Positions 61,097 to 64,000 of a stretch of 64,000 bases of DNA are shown one piece after another; positions within the stretch are counted from its first letter, which is position 1, and each line of letters starts with the position of its first letter. Made by a program: the position numbers and the translations under genes. Source of the stretch: GCA-1730015 sp964583825 (GTDB lineage: Bacteria > Pseudomonadota > Gammaproteobacteria > Granulosicoccales > Granulosicoccaceae); contig CAZOXM010000008.1 in the NCBI GenBank assembly GCA_964583825.1, positions 8,892-72,891 of the forward strand. Direction: 5' to 3'. Below the pieces are notes generated by a model. The model was not told where the DNA came from. It searched no databases and saw nothing but the letters and a program-made list of their open reading frames with translations.

Positions 61097-62247
61097 GCGA
61101 AGTCGAGCGCAAACTCACCGCGGCACGTACCCGGCTGATTCTCGACAAACCCTTCCTCGGCGCGCTGGTCCTGCGTCTGCCAATGATAGAAGCCGATGCA
61201 GCCTGGTGCCGCAGCACTGCCACTGACGCCCGAGCGCTCTACTACAATGAACAGTACATCGACAGTTTAAATCTGCAGCAGGTGCAGTTTGTACTGGCCC
61301 ACGAGGCATTGCACTGTGGCCTATCCCACTTTGCGCGCCGCGATAATCGCGAACGACAACGATGGGATGTTGCCTGCGACTATGCGGTGAACCAACTGCT
61401 GGTGAACGACGGGCTGGAAGAACCACCCGGCGTGTTGTTCGAGACCACTTACGACGGCATGACCGCCGAAGAAATCTACCCGTATATCGACCAGGCAGAC
61501 GACGAATCACCGATGGATCAGCATTTGTACGACGGTGCTTCTGACGCGCCGTCGCAGACCTCGCCAACACAGGATCAGGAGGTCGGTCAGTCCGCACCCT
61601 CCCCCCTGAGCGAGGCCGAACGCGACGAACTCAGCACTCAATGGCAACAGCGACTGGCGGGGGCTGCTCAACAGGCAGCGCAGGCGGGAAAACTCGACCC
61701 GAAAATAGCACGGTTGATTGAACAGTTGCTGCGCCCTTCAGTGCCCTGGCGCAATGTGCTTGCACGTTTTATGAACAGTAGCGCGCGCATCGATTACAAC
61801 CTCTCGCGGCCGTCGCAACGCAGGGAGGGCGATGCCATACTGCCGAGCCTGTATCTGAGGCGCATCGATCTGGTCGTGGCAATTGACACCAGCGGGTCCG
61901 TCGGTGAGGACGAATTGAACGAATTCATCACCGAGCTCAACGCGATCAAAGGGTCAATGAACGCTCGCATCACCCTGCTCGCCTGCGATGCAGCACTCGA
62001 TCAGAATGGACCATGGACATTTGAAACCTGGGAACCGCTCGAACTGCCGGACAGACTGCACGGAGGTGGCACCACCGATTTCACCCCGGTGTTTGACTGG
62101 GTGCAATCGAACACCTCGGCAGCTGATCTGTTGATTTACTTTACCGACGCACGCGGAGAGTTTCCGGCGCAACCGTCGATTGCGACATTATGGCTGGTGA
62201 AGGGCAGCGCACCCGTGCCGTGGGGTCAGCGGATTCAGCTGAACTAG
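61093..62247 (+). CDS. VWA-like metallopeptidase (DUF2201 type)
   Basis: Protein of 384 residues with a GTG start overlapping the MoxR-type gene. The N-terminal part has a zinc-protease-like HExxH variant in VLAHEALHCGLSHFARRDNR and CDYAVNQLLVNDG. An acidic linker (about 135-185) follows. The C-terminal VWA-like domain has the MIDAS-type DTSGS in LVVAIDTSGSVGEDELNEFI, and GGGTTDFTPVFDWV. It is the expected partner of the MoxR ATPase. Confidence 0.88.
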   Translation: MSEVERKLTAARTRLILDKPFLGALVLRLPMIEADAAWCRSTATDARALYYNEQYIDSLNLQQVQFVLAHEALHCGLSHFARRDNRERQRWDVACDYAVNQLLVNDGLEEPPGVLFETTYDGMTAEEIYPYIDQADDESPMDQHLYDGASDAPSQTSPTQDQEVGQSAPSPLSEAERDELSTQWQQRLAGAAQQAAQAGKLDPKIARLIEQLLRPSVPWRNVLARFMNSSARIDYNLSRPSQRREGDAILPSLYLRRIDLVVAIDTSGSVGEDELNEFITELNAIKGSMNARITLLACDAALDQNGPWTFETWEPLELPDRLHGGGTTDFTPVFDWVQSNTSAADLLIYFTDARGEFPAQPSIATLWLVKGSAPVPWGQRIQLN

Positions 62248-62486
62248 ACATGCAAAATATTCAAGTGATCAGTTGATAAAAGTGTATTGTTTTCTTCGAT
62301 GTTTTTGATATTTCGCAAGGCCACCGAACTTAACGAGAGTCGTGCCGGCACTCTAAACTACCTTTACGGCGGGAGTTCGCCTTTTGGCGCACACCTGCGC
62401 TGTACCTCTTCAGAGCATGTGATTATTCCCTGCGAGCTTCGCTCTGGTATGGGCCATAAAATCACACTCTTACTCACAGACTTTGT

Positions 62487-63623
62487 ATGTCGCACCACAC
62501 CCGCCAACCGATGCCGCTGAATGCTGATGATGAGTTTCAGTTAAACGTACTGCTGGCCAGCCAACCGCTGGCGATTCGTATTGATGAGTCAGCCATGCGT
62601 GTTCACGGACTCAATGCCCGCGGGCAGGAGCAGGTATGCACGCTGAAGCCGGACCGGAGTGACCGGCAATACCTGAAATCGGTCAGGTTGCTGCTGGCGG
62701 AAAAAGCGGGCTTTCCCGGAGGCTATCCGGCCCAGCTGGAACGCTGGTCCGCAATGGGCCAGATACGAAGCTCAGGCAACGCCCGCTTATTGCTGCTTGC
62801 AGAGCCGGAGGCCGTCATCGCGGTATCGACATCCGTCGATCTGTCTGCGGAACTGGCCCAACGCGCCTGGTGGGCCCTTCCCACCACAGATAATGCCCGC
62901 CACCTGCTGGCACGCCCGACACTGCTGGACAAGCACTGCGGTGCGACCATAGCCGCACACCTGGTAGAGCACCTCCCCTTCGAAACCAGCGCCGGCGATA
63001 TCAGTCAAACGGTCAGCTGTGTGCTGCGCAGCAGACTGATCAGCTCCGCTCAACTGGAAGCATTGTGGCAGCGCGCGCAACGTCGCTGTTGCTATATGCT
63101 CGGCTTTTTGTGCACACCTGATTGCCTGCCACAGACAGCAAACGAAACAGCGTGCTCCGCTGAGGTGATACCGGAAGGCTTAATCGCAAACGGCAATGTG
63201 TTCGCCGTCGCGCTGAGTCACATCTTCAGCGCGAAGGGGCAGCGCTTCATTCACTGCGCACGCCTCGCACTGCAAAAGCCGGAAGATCAGGAAATTGTCG
63301 GCACACTGCTGACTACTATTGCCGATTTTTTTACCCAGGGGCGCTTGCCAGGTGCCACAACCGGAGACTGGACTGCAGTCACAGCGCAGGTGGACAGACA
63401 CATCGCAGATGCTGCTACAACCAATCAGCAGCTACACGAGTTGCTCGCGTCAACACCTGCTCTGCGCGACCAGACCCGGGCGATGTTGATTCTGTCGCTG
63501 CTGGGGGATAAAACAGTGCAATCCACGTTGTCAGGCTCGACATCAACCGGTGCGCTGATGCGGCGCAAATTATCTCCGGTGACTACAATGATTAAGGCGG
63601 AGCTTGCTATTCTGACCGCTTAA
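62487..63623 (+). CDS. dsrS: DsrS-like protein
   Basis: Protein of 378 residues resembling DsrS, encoded at the end of reverse dissimilatory sulfite reductase operons in sulfur oxidisers. Seen: ADDEFQLNVLLASQPLAIRI, YLKSVRLLLAEKAGFPGGYP, LERWSAMGQIRSSGNARLLL, and LAQRAWWALPTTDNARHLLA. No catalytic motif or membrane segment is visible and the function of DsrS is unknown. No other dsr gene is in the window. The name rests on recalled family pattern, so it should be checked. Confidence 0.6.
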   Translation: MSHHTRQPMPLNADDEFQLNVLLASQPLAIRIDESAMRVHGLNARGQEQVCTLKPDRSDRQYLKSVRLLLAEKAGFPGGYPAQLERWSAMGQIRSSGNARLLLLAEPEAVIAVSTSVDLSAELAQRAWWALPTTDNARHLLARPTLLDKHCGATIAAHLVEHLPFETSAGDISQTVSCVLRSRLISSAQLEALWQRAQRRCCYMLGFLCTPDCLPQTANETACSAEVIPEGLIANGNVFAVALSHIFSAKGQRFIHCARLALQKPEDQEIVGTLLTTIADFFTQGRLPGATTGDWTAVTAQVDRHIADAATTNQQLHELLASTPALRDQTRAMLILSLLGDKTVQSTLSGSTSTGALMRRKLSPVTTMIKAELAILTA

Positions 63624-63891
63624 GTCTGTCGCACGAACCTTCAGTGGATTTTTTTCTTGAAATTCTGAGCTAATGAGACGCTGGATCAATGTATTCTGTG
63701 TCGCTGGAAATATCAGTCGCGGCCGCTAACGGTTACAATGTCACTGTTCCGGGAGTACGCTGCCGCGTCTCTTATCCCGAAAGTAATACTGCCCGTTCGC
63801 CTTAGCTGCGCAAATCAATACCTCACAGAAGGTGCTGAATGCGTCAGCCGGGGCGATATTGCCGCTATCAACGCTGGAGATTTGTAACCCG

Positions 63892-64000
63892 ATGATTACC
63901 AACAACCCGTTTGCCGACCTGACGGGGTTTATATCGCCCGGGGTCATGAAGGGCTATGTGATCCTGATGATTTTACTGGTCATAGCGGGCACCGTGCTCG
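63892..64000 (+). CDS. Start of a membrane protein, possibly AprM-like (partial)
   Basis: The first 36 codons of a gene that runs off the right edge. ATG 63892 has GGAGA 11 bases upstream. The start MITNNPFADLTGFISPGVMK leads into a membrane segment GYVILMILLVIAGTVL. This resembles the membrane anchor AprM found with adenylylsulfate reductase in sulfur oxidisers, which would fit the DsrS-like neighbour. The fragment is too short to be sure. Confidence 0.45.
   Translation, partial: MITNNPFADLTGFISPGVMKGYVILMILLVIAGTVL

Noticed and set aside
1..64000. CRISPR arrays, tRNA or rRNA genes, insertion sequences, prophage
   Set aside because: Looked for regularly spaced repeats, cloverleaf-like sequences, transposase or integrase motifs and long terminal repeats; none was found by eye.

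Overview
The window is almost entirely a flagellar, chemotaxis and flagellin-glycosylation locus from a Gram-negative, probably marine gammaproteobacterium. It has L- and P-ring genes (flgH, flgI), a stator of the sodium-type PomA/PomB kind, FlhF, sigma54-like and FliA(sigma28)-like promoters, and pseudaminic-acid-type glycosylation genes. A DsrS-like gene and the start of a possible AprM-like membrane anchor at the right edge hint at a sulfur-oxidising lineage. That last inference is weak, and no species is named.

Layout. 1-8.8 kb, plus strand: a PAS-type soluble MCP, CheW, two tandem CheV proteins, a 1020-residue membrane MCP and a CBS-GGDEF diguanylate cyclase. 8.9-16.8 kb: flgA-flgN on the minus strand, divergent from flgBCDEGHIJ; flgF and flgM are absent. 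16.9-23.5 kb, minus strand: a glycan island (pseB, pseC, pseF, a pseH-like acetyltransferase, pseI), a small unknown gene and a Maf/DUF115 protein, lying between flgJ and flgK. 23.8-35.3 kb, plus strand: flgKL, four short flagellin genes, fliD, fliS and a fliT-like gene, with one acetyltransferase gene on the minus strand. 35.3-39.9 kb, plus strand: pomA, pomB, a PilZ-like gene and a second, larger Maf. 40-56.9 kb, minus strand: one long run that reads fliEFGHIJK-fliLMNOPQR-flhB-flhA-flhF-DUF2802. 57.3-64 kb: non-flagellar genes, namely NAD(P)HX repair, a PhyH-family dioxygenase, a MoxR/VWA-metallopeptidase pair, a DsrS-like gene and a partial membrane-anchor gene.

The most distinctive signal is in the leaders of flagellin genes 2, 3 and 4. 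Each has a shared promoter variant (T(A/T)AA-N15-GTCGTTA(A/T)) and a shared leader of about 90 nt with three ordered inverted repeats. The last repeat, CTATAT-A(C/T)GGAG-ATATAG, holds the Shine-Dalgarno GGAG in its loop just before a GTG start. This is the expected form of a CsrA/RsmA site controlling translation. The first flagellin gene lacks this leader and has a more ordinary FliA promoter, so the four flagellins are probably controlled in two ways. Also notable are a FliM with an acidic N-terminus in place of the usual CheY-binding motif, the missing flgF, and a Pse pathway without pseG.

No cheA, cheY, cheZ, cheB, cheR, fliA, flhG or fleQ-type regulator is in the window, so these must lie elsewhere if the system works. 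No rRNA, tRNA, CRISPR array or insertion sequence was seen.
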